From an uncultured Lachnospiraceae bacterium (GTDB taxonomy: Bacteria; Bacillota; Clostridia; Lachnospirales; Lachnospiraceae): a DNA stretch of 64,000 nt. This document shows positions 53,956-63,932 of the stretch, piece after piece. The notes beneath the pieces are model-generated. The model saw only the letters and a program-made list of their open reading frames with translations. It was not told where the DNA came from and searched no databases. How positions within the stretch are numbered: position 1 is the stretch's first letter; each line of letters begins with the position of its first letter. The stretch spans positions 1 to 64,000 of the forward strand of contig CADADA010000006.1 in NCBI GenBank assembly GCA_902786515.1, read 5' to 3'. A program made the position numbers and the translations under genes.

Positions 53956-54017
53956 TATAGTTTGCAATTATGATATGACTGATTCATACGAACAAAATAC
54001 ATTATTCGGAGGTCATA

Positions 54018-54416
54018 ATGACAAGAAGAGAATTGAGAAAAAACGTTTTTATTTTATTGTTTTGCAGTGAGTTTCATGAAAGAGAAGAATTAAACGAGCA
54101 GATGGATTTGTACTTAGAGAATCCTGAGATTAATGCTGAGGAAAAAGATGCGGATTATATCAAAGACAGGGTGAATAAAATATTAGAAAAAAAAGAAGAG
54201 ATAGATACGCATATTGACAGTGTGGCCACAAACTGGAAGACTGACAGAATGGGCAGGATTGAATTGTGTCTGATAAGGCTTGCATGCTTCGAGATGGAAT
54301 ACGATGATGATATACCAACTGCCGTAGCGATTAACGAAGCGGTTGAACTTGCAAAAATGTATGGAGATACAAATGCCGGTTCTTTTGTAAATGGTGTTCT
54401 TGCAAAGATGTTATAA
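54018..54416 (+). CDS. nusB: Transcription antitermination factor NusB
   Basis: A 132-residue NusB that binds boxA in rRNA leader RNA with NusE. It opens with TRRELRKNVFILLFCSEFH and ends with the AVELAKMYGDTNAGSFVNGVLAKM signature region. An ATTCGGAGGT site precedes the ATG. Confidence 0.95.
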   Translation: MTRRELRKNVFILLFCSEFHEREELNEQMDLYLENPEINAEEKDADYIKDRVNKILEKKEEIDTHIDSVATNWKTDRMGRIELCLIRLACFEMEYDDDIPTAVAINEAVELAKMYGDTNAGSFVNGVLAKML

Positions 54417-54420
54417 TCAT

Positions 54421-55647
54421 ATGGGTATGGAATTAAATAATAAAAAAGCCGGTGTTTATACAGTTGCACAGGTTAATTCGTATATTAAAAACATGTTTTC
54501 ACAGGATTTTTTACTTAGAAAAATCAGAGTAAAGGGAGAGGTATCTAATTGTAAATATCATACCTCGGGACATATTTATTTTTCGATAAAGGATGGAAGC
54601 GGAGTGATTGCCTGTGTCATGTTTAAGGGAAATCGCAGAAATCTGAAGTTTGATATGGAAGAGGGGCAGAATGTAGTTGTTACAGGAAGCGTAAACGTAT
54701 ACGAAAGAGATGGAAAGTACCAGCTATATGCGACCGATATAGAACTTGACGGCACCGGAGATTTATATGTTAAGTTTGAAAAATTAAAAAAAGAACTTGA
54801 AGAAATGGGAATGTTTGCACAGGAATATAAAAAACCTATTCCCAGATATGCACTTAAAATCGGTATTGTAACGGCAAAAACCGGTGCAGCCATTCAGGAT
54901 ATTATCAATATTGCTTCGAGAAGAAATCCATATGTCCGGTTATATTTGTATCCGTCTCTTGTACAGGGTGAGATGGCGGCTGCGGATATCGTAAATGGGA
55001 TAAGATGTCTTGATGACATGAATCTTGATGTGATAATCGTAGGAAGAGGAGGCGGTTCCATAGAAGATTTATGGGCATTCAATGAAGAAATAGTAGCAAG
55101 AGCAGTGTTCGAGTGTGAGACACCGGTGATTTCGGCTGTCGGTCATGAAACAGATACGACAATTATAGATTACGTGTCTGACAGGAGAGCTCCTACACCT
55201 TCGGCCGCCGCAGAGATGGCTGTGTTTGAATACAGCAGGTTTATGGAAGACCTGAGTGATATTCAATACCGGTTAATCAGAAATTTGAGAAAAAAAGTCA
55301 ATTATGAAAAAGGCAGACTGGAAAATTACAGATTGTTGCTTATAAATAAAAGTCCGCAGAATATGATTTTACAAAAAAGACATTATGCCTCGGATATGGA
55401 AAACACACTACATGAAATGATGCACAGGAAGCTGGAAGCAAACCGGTACAGATTAGCCGTGCTTAGTGAAAGATTAAATGGATTATCGCCTTTGGACAAG
55501 CTTTCTAAAGGATATGTTTATGCAGTAGATAAAGATAGCAACCCATTGACGGATATACATCAGATTGATACAGGAGATGAAGTTGTTATGTCATTAAAAA
55601 ACGGAAATGCAAAAGCTAAGATAACGGAAGTAAAAATCAAAGAATAG
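54421..55647 (+). CDS. xseA: Exodeoxyribonuclease VII, large subunit
   Basis: A 408-residue subunit of the single-strand DNA exonuclease. It has an N-terminal OB fold (YTVAQVNSYIK, FSIKDGSGVIACVMFKGN), the catalytic core around VGRGGGSIEDLWAFNEE and SAVGHETDTTIID, and the C-terminal LSKGYVYA. The ATG at 54421 is preferred; the open frame extends back into nusB. No strong ribosome site is seen. Confidence 0.95.
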   Translation: MGMELNNKKAGVYTVAQVNSYIKNMFSQDFLLRKIRVKGEVSNCKYHTSGHIYFSIKDGSGVIACVMFKGNRRNLKFDMEEGQNVVVTGSVNVYERDGKYQLYATDIELDGTGDLYVKFEKLKKELEEMGMFAQEYKKPIPRYALKIGIVTAKTGAAIQDIINIASRRNPYVRLYLYPSLVQGEMAAADIVNGIRCLDDMNLDVIIVGRGGGSIEDLWAFNEEIVARAVFECETPVISAVGHETDTTIIDYVSDRRAPTPSAAAEMAVFEYSRFMEDLSDIQYRLIRNLRKKVNYEKGRLENYRLLLINKSPQNMILQKRHYASDMENTLHEMMHRKLEANRYRLAVLSERLNGLSPLDKLSKGYVYAVDKDSNPLTDIHQIDTGDEVVMSLKNGNAKAKITEVKIKE

Positions 55648-55668
55648 TGGAAAGGAACGGTATTACAG

Positions 55669-55872
55669 ATGGCGGCAGAAAGTAAATCATTGGAAAAATC
55701 GTTCGATGAGTTAAATGATATTATTCTTAAAATGGATAGTGAAGAGTGTTCACTTGAAGAATCATTTAAATTATATGAAAAGGGCATGAAACTGGTAAAA
55801 CAGTGTAATGATAAGATAGACAAAGTAGAAAAGAAAATAAATATAATTGAAGGAAATACAGATAATGATTGA
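55669..55872 (+). CDS. xseB: Exodeoxyribonuclease VII, small subunit
   Basis: A 67-residue partner of XseA with the LEKSFDELNDIILKMDSEECSLEESFKLYEKGMKL pattern. Its 3' end overlaps ispA by 8 bp. Confidence 0.95.
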   Translation: MAAESKSLEKSFDELNDIILKMDSEECSLEESFKLYEKGMKLVKQCNDKIDKVEKKINIIEGNTDND

Positions 55873-56755
55873 TATAAAGAAGGTTTTAGATGAAAAAACT
55901 GAATATGCGGACAATGTTATTAAACAATATTTACCGGAAGAAAAAGGTCTGCAGTCTGTCATAATGGATGCAATGAACTACAGTGTCATGGCGGGCGGAA
56001 AGAGATTAAGACCGATATTGCTGATGGAGATGGCATTATGTTTTAATGGAAATGCAGATGATGTAAAACCATTTATGGCGATGATGGAGTATATTCATAC
56101 ATACTCACTTGTTCATGATGATTTGCCGGCCATGGATAACGATGATTTTAGAAGAGGCAAGAAAACTACCCACAAACAATACGGAGAGGCAATTGGTGTT
56201 CTCGCCGGAGATGCACTGTTAAATTATGCATTTGAGACCGGGATAAGTGCTGCTTTAGCTTTTGAAGATAAAGAAAGAGCATTGAAAGCGCTTAGTGTTA
56301 TTGCCAAAAAAGCCGGAATCTATGGTATGATTGGCGGACAGGTTGTTGATGTTATCAATGATGGCAAGGAAAAGTCGAAAGAAGAACTTGATTATATTAA
56401 TGAATACAAAACGGCAGCTCTTATTCAGGCATCGATGATGGCAGGAGCGATTCTTGCAGGAGTTACTGATAAGCGACTGACAGAGATAGAGTCAGCAGGT
56501 CTTGATATTGGACTTGCATTTCAGATTCGAGATGACATCCTTGATGTGACAAGTACAGATACAGAGCTTGGAAAGCCTGTGCACAGCGATGAAAAGAATA
56601 ATAAGTCCACATATGTGAATCTTATGGGAATAGAAAAAGCAGAAGAGGAAGTCAGAAGACTTTCAGAAATTGCGATTGGCAGATTAAAAAATATTGGTAT
56701 TGAAAATGAATTTATTTTTGAATTGATAAGGAAGCTGACATATAGAAATAAATAA
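55865..56755 (+). CDS. ispA: Farnesyl diphosphate synthase-type polyprenyl synthase
   Basis: A 296-residue enzyme that elongates isoprenoid diphosphates. The first aspartate motif reads HDDLPAMDND and the second RDDILD. The ATG at 55865 fits GAAGGAA upstream. dxs follows after 17 bp, so isoprenoid precursor synthesis and elongation are adjacent. Confidence 0.96.
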   Translation: MIDIKKVLDEKTEYADNVIKQYLPEEKGLQSVIMDAMNYSVMAGGKRLRPILLMEMALCFNGNADDVKPFMAMMEYIHTYSLVHDDLPAMDNDDFRRGKKTTHKQYGEAIGVLAGDALLNYAFETGISAALAFEDKERALKALSVIAKKAGIYGMIGGQVVDVINDGKEKSKEELDYINEYKTAALIQASMMAGAILAGVTDKRLTEIESAGLDIGLAFQIRDDILDVTSTDTELGKPVHSDEKNNKSTYVNLMGIEKAEEEVRRLSEIAIGRLKNIGIENEFIFELIRKLTYRNK

Positions 56756-56772
56756 TCTGCCGGTGGAGGAAA

Positions 56773-58635
56773 ATGATGATACTGGAAAGAATATGTGAAC
56801 CAAATGATATAAAAGATATAGACCCGGAAGAATATGATATTCTTGCAGGAGAAATACGTGAATTTTTAATAGATAAAATAAGCGAAAATGGAGGTCACCT
56901 TGCCCCAAATTTGGGTGTTGTTGAGCTTACTATGGCTCTTCATCTTGCATTTGATTTACCGGATGATAAGATTGTGTGGGATGTGGGACATCAGTCATAT
57001 ACCCACAAAATATTGACCGGAAGAAAAGATGAATTCAATAAATTAAGAAAATACGGTGGTATGAGCGGATTTCCTAAACGAAGGGAGAGTGAATATGACT
57101 GCTTTGATACAGGACATAGTTCAACTTCAATTTCTGCAGGGCTTGGTATTATTAACGGCAATGAGCTGAACGGAATTGATGCGCATGTTATTTCGATTAT
57201 CGGTGATGGTGCTTTGACCGGAGGAATGGCATACGAGGCATTAAATAATGCTTCATGTCTTAATAGAAATTTTATTATAGTACTTAACGATAATAATATG
57301 TCAATATCAAAAAATGTAGGTGGAATGTCATCATACTTAACACAGATGAGAGCAGGATCGGCATATATTGATTTGAAGAATGGGGTTGCAGAGTACTTAA
57401 ACAGAATTCCTAAAATAGGTGATGCGCTTGTAAGGACGATTAAGAATACAAAAAGCAGTATCAAACAGCTTGTTATTCCGGGCATGTGGTTTGAAGACAT
57501 GGGAATAACATATCTTGGGCCGGTGGACGGGCATAACATTGAAAGCATGGTCAAAATCTTTAATGAGGCAAAGCACATCGACCACCCTGTGCTTGTCCAT
57601 GTTCTTACAAAAAAGGGAAAAGGATACAGACCTGCAGAAAAACGCCCCGATAAATTTCATGGAATTGCACCTTTTGATAAGGAAACCGGCAAATTGATTA
57701 ATAGACCGGGCAAAGCAACATACACGGATGTTTTTGCAAAGGCTATCAACAGACTTGCAGCAGAGGACGATAAGGTAGTTGCTATTTCAGCAGCAATGCC
57801 TGATGGTACGGGACTAAAGAGGTTTTCGGAAATTTTTCCGCAGCGTTTTTTTGATGTGGGAATCGCGGAAGAGCATGCTGTGACATTCGCAGCAGGACTG
57901 GCATCTACAGGACTAAAACCTTATGTGGCTATATATTCTTCTTTTTTGCAGAGAGCCTATGACCAGATTTTGCATGACGTCTGCATTCAGGATTTGCCGG
58001 TAAGATTTATGATAGACAGAGCCGGGCTTGTGGGCGGTGACGGTGAGACTCACCAGGGAATATTTGATTTGTCGTATCTTAGTAACATACCGAGCATGAA
58101 TATTTTTGCTCCAAAAAATAAATATGAACTATCTGACGTGATAAAGTTTTCATCAGATTTTTCACACCCTATAGCGATAAGATATCCGAGGGGTGAGGCA
58201 TATGACGGATTAAAGGAATACAGAGCTCCGATAGAGTATGGAAAAAGCGAAATAATATTCAAAGAAAAAGATATTGCACTTATAGCGGTTGGCTCTATGG
58301 TCGAAAAGGCTGTTGAAGTTAGAAGATTGTTAAAAGAGAAGGGCTACTCGGCATCAATAGTGAATGCCAGATTTGTAAAACCAATAGATGAGCAGTGTTT
58401 GGAAGAACTTGCAGATACACACAGATTATACGTCACGCTTGAAGAAAATGTTTTAAGCGGAGGCTTTGGAGAGACGGTATTACGTTTTGTCTCTTCACTT
58501 GACCGTGATGTAAAGGTTATAAATATTGCAATACCAAACTTTTATGTAGAACATGGAAGTATAGATATATTGGATAAAGAGTCGGGAATCGATGTTGATT
58601 CAATTTATCAGAAGATTCTTAAATATTGTGAATAA
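56773..58635 (+). CDS. dxs: 1-deoxy-D-xylulose-5-phosphate synthase
   Basis: A 620-residue thiamine-diphosphate enzyme, the entry to the MEP isoprenoid pathway. Motifs are HLAPNLGVVELTMALH, the ThDP site GDGALTGGMAYEALN...NDNNMSIS, and AEEHAVTFAAGLA. The start ATG at 56773 is followed by a second ATG; GGAGG lies 3 bp upstream of the first. Confidence 0.97.
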   Translation: MMILERICEPNDIKDIDPEEYDILAGEIREFLIDKISENGGHLAPNLGVVELTMALHLAFDLPDDKIVWDVGHQSYTHKILTGRKDEFNKLRKYGGMSGFPKRRESEYDCFDTGHSSTSISAGLGIINGNELNGIDAHVISIIGDGALTGGMAYEALNNASCLNRNFIIVLNDNNMSISKNVGGMSSYLTQMRAGSAYIDLKNGVAEYLNRIPKIGDALVRTIKNTKSSIKQLVIPGMWFEDMGITYLGPVDGHNIESMVKIFNEAKHIDHPVLVHVLTKKGKGYRPAEKRPDKFHGIAPFDKETGKLINRPGKATYTDVFAKAINRLAAEDDKVVAISAAMPDGTGLKRFSEIFPQRFFDVGIAEEHAVTFAAGLASTGLKPYVAIYSSFLQRAYDQILHDVCIQDLPVRFMIDRAGLVGGDGETHQGIFDLSYLSNIPSMNIFAPKNKYELSDVIKFSSDFSHPIAIRYPRGEAYDGLKEYRAPIEYGKSEIIFKEKDIALIAVGSMVEKAVEVRRLLKEKGYSASIVNARFVKPIDEQCLEELADTHRLYVTLEENVLSGGFGETVLRFVSSLDRDVKVINIAIPNFYVEHGSIDILDKESGIDVDSIYQKILKYCE

Positions 58636-58649
58636 TTTGGAGAACGAAA

Positions 58650-59450
58650 ATGAAAGAAAGACTTGATGTATTATTAGTCAGCAGGGGGCTTGCACCGTCA
58701 AGAGAAAAAGCAAAAGCTATTATAATGAGCGGGCAGGTTTATGTTGATGGACAAAAAGAGGACAAGGCAGGAACTAATTTTGATGAAAAAGTGTCTATAG
58801 AGGTCAGGGGTAACACGTTGCCATATGTCAGCAGGGGCGGACTAAAGTTAGAAAAAGCAATGAAAAATTTTGGAGTAAACGTAGACAAAAAAATATGCAT
58901 GGATGTAGGAGCTTCTACCGGAGGTTTTACAGACTGCATGCTTCAAAACGGAGCCGTAAAAGTATATTCTGTAGATGTGGGACACGGGCAGCTTGCATGG
59001 AAATTAAGACAGGATGAACGTGTAGTATGTATGGAAAAGACCAACATAAGATATGTGGATGAAAATGATGTTCCTGACAAGATAGCTTTTTCTTCAATAG
59101 ACGTTTCTTTTATATCATTGACAAAGGTTCTTCTTCCGGTTAAAAATTTATTGGAACATGATGGAAGAATTGTCTGCCTGATTAAACCACAGTTCGAAGC
59201 CGGCAGGGAGAAAGTCGGAAAAAAGGGTGTTGTAAGAGACAAGGCAGTACATATTGAAGTCATACAGATGGTAATGGATTATGCAAAGAGTATTGGATTA
59301 AAGAGGCTCGGTCTGGACTTTTCGCCGATAAAGGGTCCGGAAGGAAATATTGAATATCTTTTGTATTTGGAAAATAATGGAGATTTGGATAACGAGGATG
59401 AGATAAATATTACTGAAATTGTAGATAATGCTCATGAAGTCCTTTCTTAA
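58650..59450 (+). CDS. tlyA: TlyA-family rRNA 2'-O-methyltransferase
   Basis: A 266-residue protein with an N-terminal S4 RNA-binding domain (ERLDVLLVSRGLAPSREKAKAIIMSGQV) and an FtsJ-type methyltransferase domain (MDVGASTGGFTDCMLQNGA). Relatives modify rRNA; some were called haemolysins. It keeps the usual place between dxs and nadK. Confidence 0.94.
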   Translation: MKERLDVLLVSRGLAPSREKAKAIIMSGQVYVDGQKEDKAGTNFDEKVSIEVRGNTLPYVSRGGLKLEKAMKNFGVNVDKKICMDVGASTGGFTDCMLQNGAVKVYSVDVGHGQLAWKLRQDERVVCMEKTNIRYVDENDVPDKIAFSSIDVSFISLTKVLLPVKNLLEHDGRIVCLIKPQFEAGREKVGKKGVVRDKAVHIEVIQMVMDYAKSIGLKRLGLDFSPIKGPEGNIEYLLYLENNGDLDNEDEINITEIVDNAHEVLS

Positions 59451-59467
59451 TATGCTGGAGGTGTGTC

Positions 59468-60325
59468 ATGAATAGTTTTTTTCTGATTACAAATCATGAT
59501 AAAGATATTGACGACAAAATGACGGACAGGATAGAGTCAATTATAAAGAAATGTGGGAAAAAATGCCATGTTTACGATAAGAATGCAAAAATTGAAAACG
59601 GAAAGTTTACAGACCCGGATCAGGTACCTGATGATACTGACTGTGTTATCGTGCTTGGGGGAGACGGCACATTATTATTGGCTGCAAGAGATTTAGTAGG
59701 ACTCGATATTCCGATGATAGGCGTGAATTTTGGAAATCTGGGGTATCTTGCTGAAGCGGAAAAGCCGGATATAGAAGCCATTATTAACAGACTTGTAACT
59801 GATGACTGTTATATAGAGTCGAGGATAATGCTCGTCGGAGGATTATACAGGGATGGGAAGTTAATTGAAAAGAATATTGCGTTGAATGATATTGTTGTCG
59901 GAAGGAGTGGAAATCTCAGAGTAAATGATTTCAAGATTTATGTTGATGACAAGTTGTTAAACCAATATACAGCAGATGGAATCATTATATCGACACCGAC
60001 AGGTTCAACTGCTTATAATCTCTCGGCAGGTGGTCCTATAGTGGAACCGACAGCAAATATTATAGTTATTACTCCTGTATGCCCACATACATTGAACACA
60101 AGAAGTATAGTGTTGTCGGCAGAATCCAGAATTGAAGTTGAGATATGCAGGGACAGACATGGAGTGGATGACGAAAAAATGGTTTCATTTGATGGCAGCA
60201 AAAATCTGAGATTAAAGTCAAATGACAGAATTGTGATTGAAAAGTCTGATTTAGATACAAAGATTGTTAAGATAAGCAAAAAAAGTTTTGTAGAAATACT
60301 GCAAAAAAAGATGAGTGTAAAGTAG
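59468..60325 (+). CDS. nadK: NAD kinase
   Basis: A 285-residue ATP-NAD kinase with VLGGDGTLLLAAR and the NDIVVGR motif. AGGTGTGTC precedes the ATG. It starts 17 bp after tlyA. Confidence 0.96.
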   Translation: MNSFFLITNHDKDIDDKMTDRIESIIKKCGKKCHVYDKNAKIENGKFTDPDQVPDDTDCVIVLGGDGTLLLAARDLVGLDIPMIGVNFGNLGYLAEAEKPDIEAIINRLVTDDCYIESRIMLVGGLYRDGKLIEKNIALNDIVVGRSGNLRVNDFKIYVDDKLLNQYTADGIIISTPTGSTAYNLSAGGPIVEPTANIIVITPVCPHTLNTRSIVLSAESRIEVEICRDRHGVDDEKMVSFDGSKNLRLKSNDRIVIEKSDLDTKIVKISKKSFVEILQKKMSVK

Positions 60326-60342
60326 GCACATGGAGGTTCAAG

Positions 60343-60825
60343 GTGAAACTGGCCAGACATAGTAAAATAATAGAATTGATAAACGAGTTTAATATCGAGA
60401 CACAGGAAGAATTGGCGGGATATCTGAAAAGTGCCGGATATAATGTTACACAGGCGACGGTATCCAGAGATATACGTGAATTAAAGCTGACAAAGATTCA
60501 GGCGGAGGACGGCAGACAAAAATACATTGTGGTACAAAATAAAGATACTGATATGAACCGTAAATATATCAGAATATTAAAAGACGGTTTTGTATCGATG
60601 GATATGGCGATGAATATTCTTGTTATAAAAACAGTTTCTGGAATGGCGATGGCTGTTGCAGCGGCACTGGATGCAATGGAATGGAATGAAATCGTTGGAA
60701 GCATTGCAGGGGATGATACTATAATGTGTGCGATACGGAGTATGGACGATACGTTGATTGTTATGGAAAAAATTAAAAAACTATTATACGGAGAACAAAG
60801 GGGCAGCGAAGATGGAGGTAGATAA
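60343..60825 (+). CDS. argR: Arginine repressor
   Basis: A 160-residue ArgR/AhrC: N-terminal winged helix (TQEELAGYLKSAGYNVTQATVSRDIRELKL), C-terminal arginine-binding hexamer domain (GSIAGDDTIM). GTG start at 60343 with GGAGG upstream. Stop and recN start overlap by one base. Confidence 0.96.
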   Translation: MKLARHSKIIELINEFNIETQEELAGYLKSAGYNVTQATVSRDIRELKLTKIQAEDGRQKYIVVQNKDTDMNRKYIRILKDGFVSMDMAMNILVIKTVSGMAMAVAAALDAMEWNEIVGSIAGDDTIMCAIRSMDDTLIVMEKIKKLLYGEQRGSEDGGR

Positions 60826-62498
60826 TGCTATTAAATGTGAGTGTAAAAAATCTGGCACTGATTAAGGAGTCAGACGTATATTTTCAAGATGGTATGAACA
60901 TATTAACCGGAGAAACGGGTGCAGGTAAATCTATTATTATCGGGTCAATCAACATGGCACTTGGTGGTAAAATGAGTAAAGAGATGATTCGAAATGGAGA
61001 AGAATCTGCCATGGTTGAACTGGTGTTTAAGGTTGATAAGAAAAATACCGCTGAAAAATTAAGAGAAGCAGGGGTAATGATGGATGAGGACGAAGTAATT
61101 ATTAACAGAAAAATTGTAAACGGAAGAAGTATAACTAAAGTAAATGGTGAGACATTTCCCGTTAATGCATTAAAAAATATAACTTCGCTTTTAATTGATA
61201 TACACGGGCAGCACGACCATCAGTCACTATTGAAGACAGAAAAACATCTGGATATATTGGATGAGTTTGCAAAAAATGAATTATCTGATAGTAAAGAACG
61301 TGTTAAAGCATTATACGAAAATTACTGCGATGCAAAGAAAAAGCTGGAAGAGTTTAATATGGATGAAGAACAGAGAATTCGTGAATATGAGTTCTACCAG
61401 TTTGAAATCAATGAAATTACGGCTGCGAATCTTATAGAGGGAGAAGATAAGGAGATTGAAGATAATTTCAAAAAAATCTCAAATATGAAAAAAATATTGG
61501 AGTCTTTATCTGTCGTACATAACCTTATGGATGAGAATGGCGGTGATAACATACGCAACATGATGGCGGGGGCTGTTGCTGAGATGTCGGGAATATCTGA
61601 GTACGACAGCGGGCTTGAAGGCATTTACAATCAGCTCGTCAGTATAGAGGAGTTGTGCAGTGATGCCTCAAGGGATATAACATCATATGCTGAGACGACA
61701 GAGTTTGATGGAGAGAAGGCGAAGGAATTAGAGGAACGACTGGATTTAATCAATCACCTGAAGCAAAAATATGGAAGAACTATAGATGAGATTAATGAGT
61801 ATCTAAAAGAAAAACAGGAAAAACTTGAGATTTTGGAAAATTATGCTTCAAAGAAAGAAGAAGCTGAGAAAAATCTGGAGAAATGTATAAAAGAGCTTGA
61901 CGAAGAATGTGAGAAACTGAGTGAATTAAGAAAAAAAGCGGCAAAAGATTTTTCAGTTAAAGTAGTGGAAGTATTAAAAGATTTGAATTTCCTTCAGGTA
62001 GAATTTGATGTCGAATTTAGAAAAATATCCGGATATTCTTCCAAAGGAACTGACATGATTGAATTTATGATTTCTACTAATCCCGGAGAACCGATACTGC
62101 CACTTGCAAAGATTGCTTCGGGCGGTGAGTTGTCGAGAATTATGCTTGGAATCAAAACGATTATGGCTGATGCAGATGACATAGATACACTCATATTTGA
62201 TGAAATTGACACTGGAATAAGCGGCAGGACAGCACAAAAGGTTGCTGAACAGATGAAGCTGTTAAGTAAGACCCACCAGATTATATGTATTACGCATTTG
62301 CCACAGATTGCGTCAATGGCTGATAATCATTTAAAAATCGAGAAAAAATCAAAAGATGACAGTACATCGACAGAAATATTTGTGTTAAATAATGAGCAAT
62401 CGGTAGAAGAACTGGCAAGAATGCTTGGAGGAGCACAAATAACTGATGCCGTATTAGAAAATGCACGGGAAATGAAAAAATTTGCATTAACAATTTAA
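60825..62498 (+). CDS. recN: DNA repair protein RecN
   Basis: A 557-residue SMC-like ATPase for double-strand break repair: Walker A GETGAGKSI, coiled coil (about 150-375), signature LASGGELSR and Walker B LIFDEIDTGISG. ATG overlaps the argR stop (TAATG). Confidence 0.97.
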   Translation: MLLNVSVKNLALIKESDVYFQDGMNILTGETGAGKSIIIGSINMALGGKMSKEMIRNGEESAMVELVFKVDKKNTAEKLREAGVMMDEDEVIINRKIVNGRSITKVNGETFPVNALKNITSLLIDIHGQHDHQSLLKTEKHLDILDEFAKNELSDSKERVKALYENYCDAKKKLEEFNMDEEQRIREYEFYQFEINEITAANLIEGEDKEIEDNFKKISNMKKILESLSVVHNLMDENGGDNIRNMMAGAVAEMSGISEYDSGLEGIYNQLVSIEELCSDASRDITSYAETTEFDGEKAKELEERLDLINHLKQKYGRTIDEINEYLKEKQEKLEILENYASKKEEAEKNLEKCIKELDEECEKLSELRKKAAKDFSVKVVEVLKDLNFLQVEFDVEFRKISGYSSKGTDMIEFMISTNPGEPILPLAKIASGGELSRIMLGIKTIMADADDIDTLIFDEIDTGISGRTAQKVAEQMKLLSKTHQIICITHLPQIASMADNHLKIEKKSKDDSTSTEIFVLNNEQSVEELARMLGGAQITDAVLENAREMKKFALTI

Positions 62499-62499
62499 T

Positions 62500-62551
62500 A
62501 ATTGCACACAATATAGGCAGTAGTAATCTACTGCTTTTATTGTGTGCAATT
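62500..62551. terminator. Long stem-loop between recN and spoIVB
   Basis: AATTGCACACAATA and TATTGTGTGCAATT pair perfectly; inside, GCAGTAG and CTACTGC pair around TAAT. No long T run follows, so termination would be weak. It could isolate spoIVB from recN or protect the RNA end. Confidence 0.75.
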
Positions 62552-62575
62552 ATGATTATTGAAAAGGGGTACATT

Positions 62576-63817
62576 ATGTGTGTAAGAAGCTATTATAGAA
62601 GAATACTGATTATGATATTGGTTGCAGCGGTTATCTATACCTGCGGTGAAACATACAGGTATATTACGGATGCCATACCGGACAAAATTAACATAAAAGC
62701 TGACAGTGACGAAATGTATGAACTTAACATTCCGGCGGCTGCATCAGTGGTATCCGCGGATTCTTCCGTCAGTGTAATCAATAATAATTTATGCGTGAAA
62801 ACTAATGAAAAGGGAAAGTACAGGGTTGATGTAAAACTATTTGGTATATTCAATTTTAAATCGATAGACATTAATGTAATTGAAAATATGCGTGTCATAC
62901 CATGTGGTTATCCTGTCGGCATTTATCTGGAAACAGACGGGGTTATGGTAATAGGTACGGGCGAGGTGGTCGGAATGAATGGAAATGTCTCAAATCCGGC
63001 GGAGAATAAGGTTAATTCGGGAGATTATATTACATCATTAAATGGAATTTCAGTAAATTCAAAATCACAGTTATCATTTTTAATCAACAAATACGGAAAT
63101 TCAGAAATAATACTAGGTTTGAAAAGAAATGGAAAAAACACAAATGTTAAAATAAAACCTGTGGAGACAGGAATTATGGAGTATAAAGCCGGCATCTGGG
63201 TAAGAGACGATACGCAGGGAATAGGCACTCTCACTTTTATAACAGAGAATGATAAATTTGGTGCATTGGGACACGGAATCAGTGACATAGACACGGGAGA
63301 ACTTCTTGCATCTGACAAGGGTATATTATATGAGGCAGACGTCTGGGGGATAAAAAAAGGAGAAAATGGCAGACCGGGAGGCCTGTGTGGTGTGATTCAG
63401 TATGAAGAAAACAGTATTCTTGGAGAAATAGATGCCAATACAAATCAGGGGATTTTTGGCAGTATTAATAAAAAAATATATGACAGTATCGACATGGAGG
63501 GTGTAGATATATGTTTGAAGCAGAATGTAAAAAAAGGCAGGGCAAAAATACGTTGTTATGTGGAAAATAAATTTAAGGATTATGATATTGAAATACTAAA
63601 TGTTGACAGAAACAGCCTTGATGGAAATAAGGGTCTGGTTATTCAGGTAACAGATCCGGAGCTTTTAAGAATTACAAACGGAATAGTTCAGGGAATGAGC
63701 GGAAGTCCGATTTTACAGGATAATAAAATAGTTGGAGCTGTCACCCACGTGTTTATAAATGATCCGACAAAGGGATATGGAATATTTATAGAAGATATGT
63801 TAGCTGCTGATATGTAA
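62576..63817 (+). CDS. spoIVB: SpoIVB sporulation serine peptidase
   Basis: A 413-residue exported S55 peptidase that cleaves SpoIVFA to switch on pro-sigma-K processing in Bacillus. It has an N-terminal membrane segment (ILIMILVAAVIYTC), a PDZ domain (about 110-195) and the protease part with His233 (LGHGISD) and Ser375 (GMSGSP). The ATG at 62576 follows AAAAGGGG. spo0A follows, a conserved order. Confidence 0.95.
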   Translation: MCVRSYYRRILIMILVAAVIYTCGETYRYITDAIPDKINIKADSDEMYELNIPAAASVVSADSSVSVINNNLCVKTNEKGKYRVDVKLFGIFNFKSIDINVIENMRVIPCGYPVGIYLETDGVMVIGTGEVVGMNGNVSNPAENKVNSGDYITSLNGISVNSKSQLSFLINKYGNSEIILGLKRNGKNTNVKIKPVETGIMEYKAGIWVRDDTQGIGTLTFITENDKFGALGHGISDIDTGELLASDKGILYEADVWGIKKGENGRPGGLCGVIQYEENSILGEIDANTNQGIFGSINKKIYDSIDMEGVDICLKQNVKKGRAKIRCYVENKFKDYDIEILNVDRNSLDGNKGLVIQVTDPELLRITNGIVQGMSGSPILQDNKIVGAVTHVFINDPTKGYGIFIEDMLAADM

Positions 63818-63841
63818 AATGGTACTTTTTTTGCATGTTCG

Positions 63842-63849
63842 TTGTCGAA
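63842..63849 (+). promoter_or_regulatory. 0A box upstream of spo0A
   Basis: TTGTCGAA matches the Spo0A-binding consensus exactly, 84 bp before the spo0A start. This fits autoregulation of spo0A. Confidence 0.75.
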
Positions 63850-63932
63850 AAATGCGATAAAAAACTGTTGCATTCAATTAAAAATTGTGTGAAAATTGTA
63901 AAGGAATAAAAAAAGGAGGAAAAGAGGGTTAT

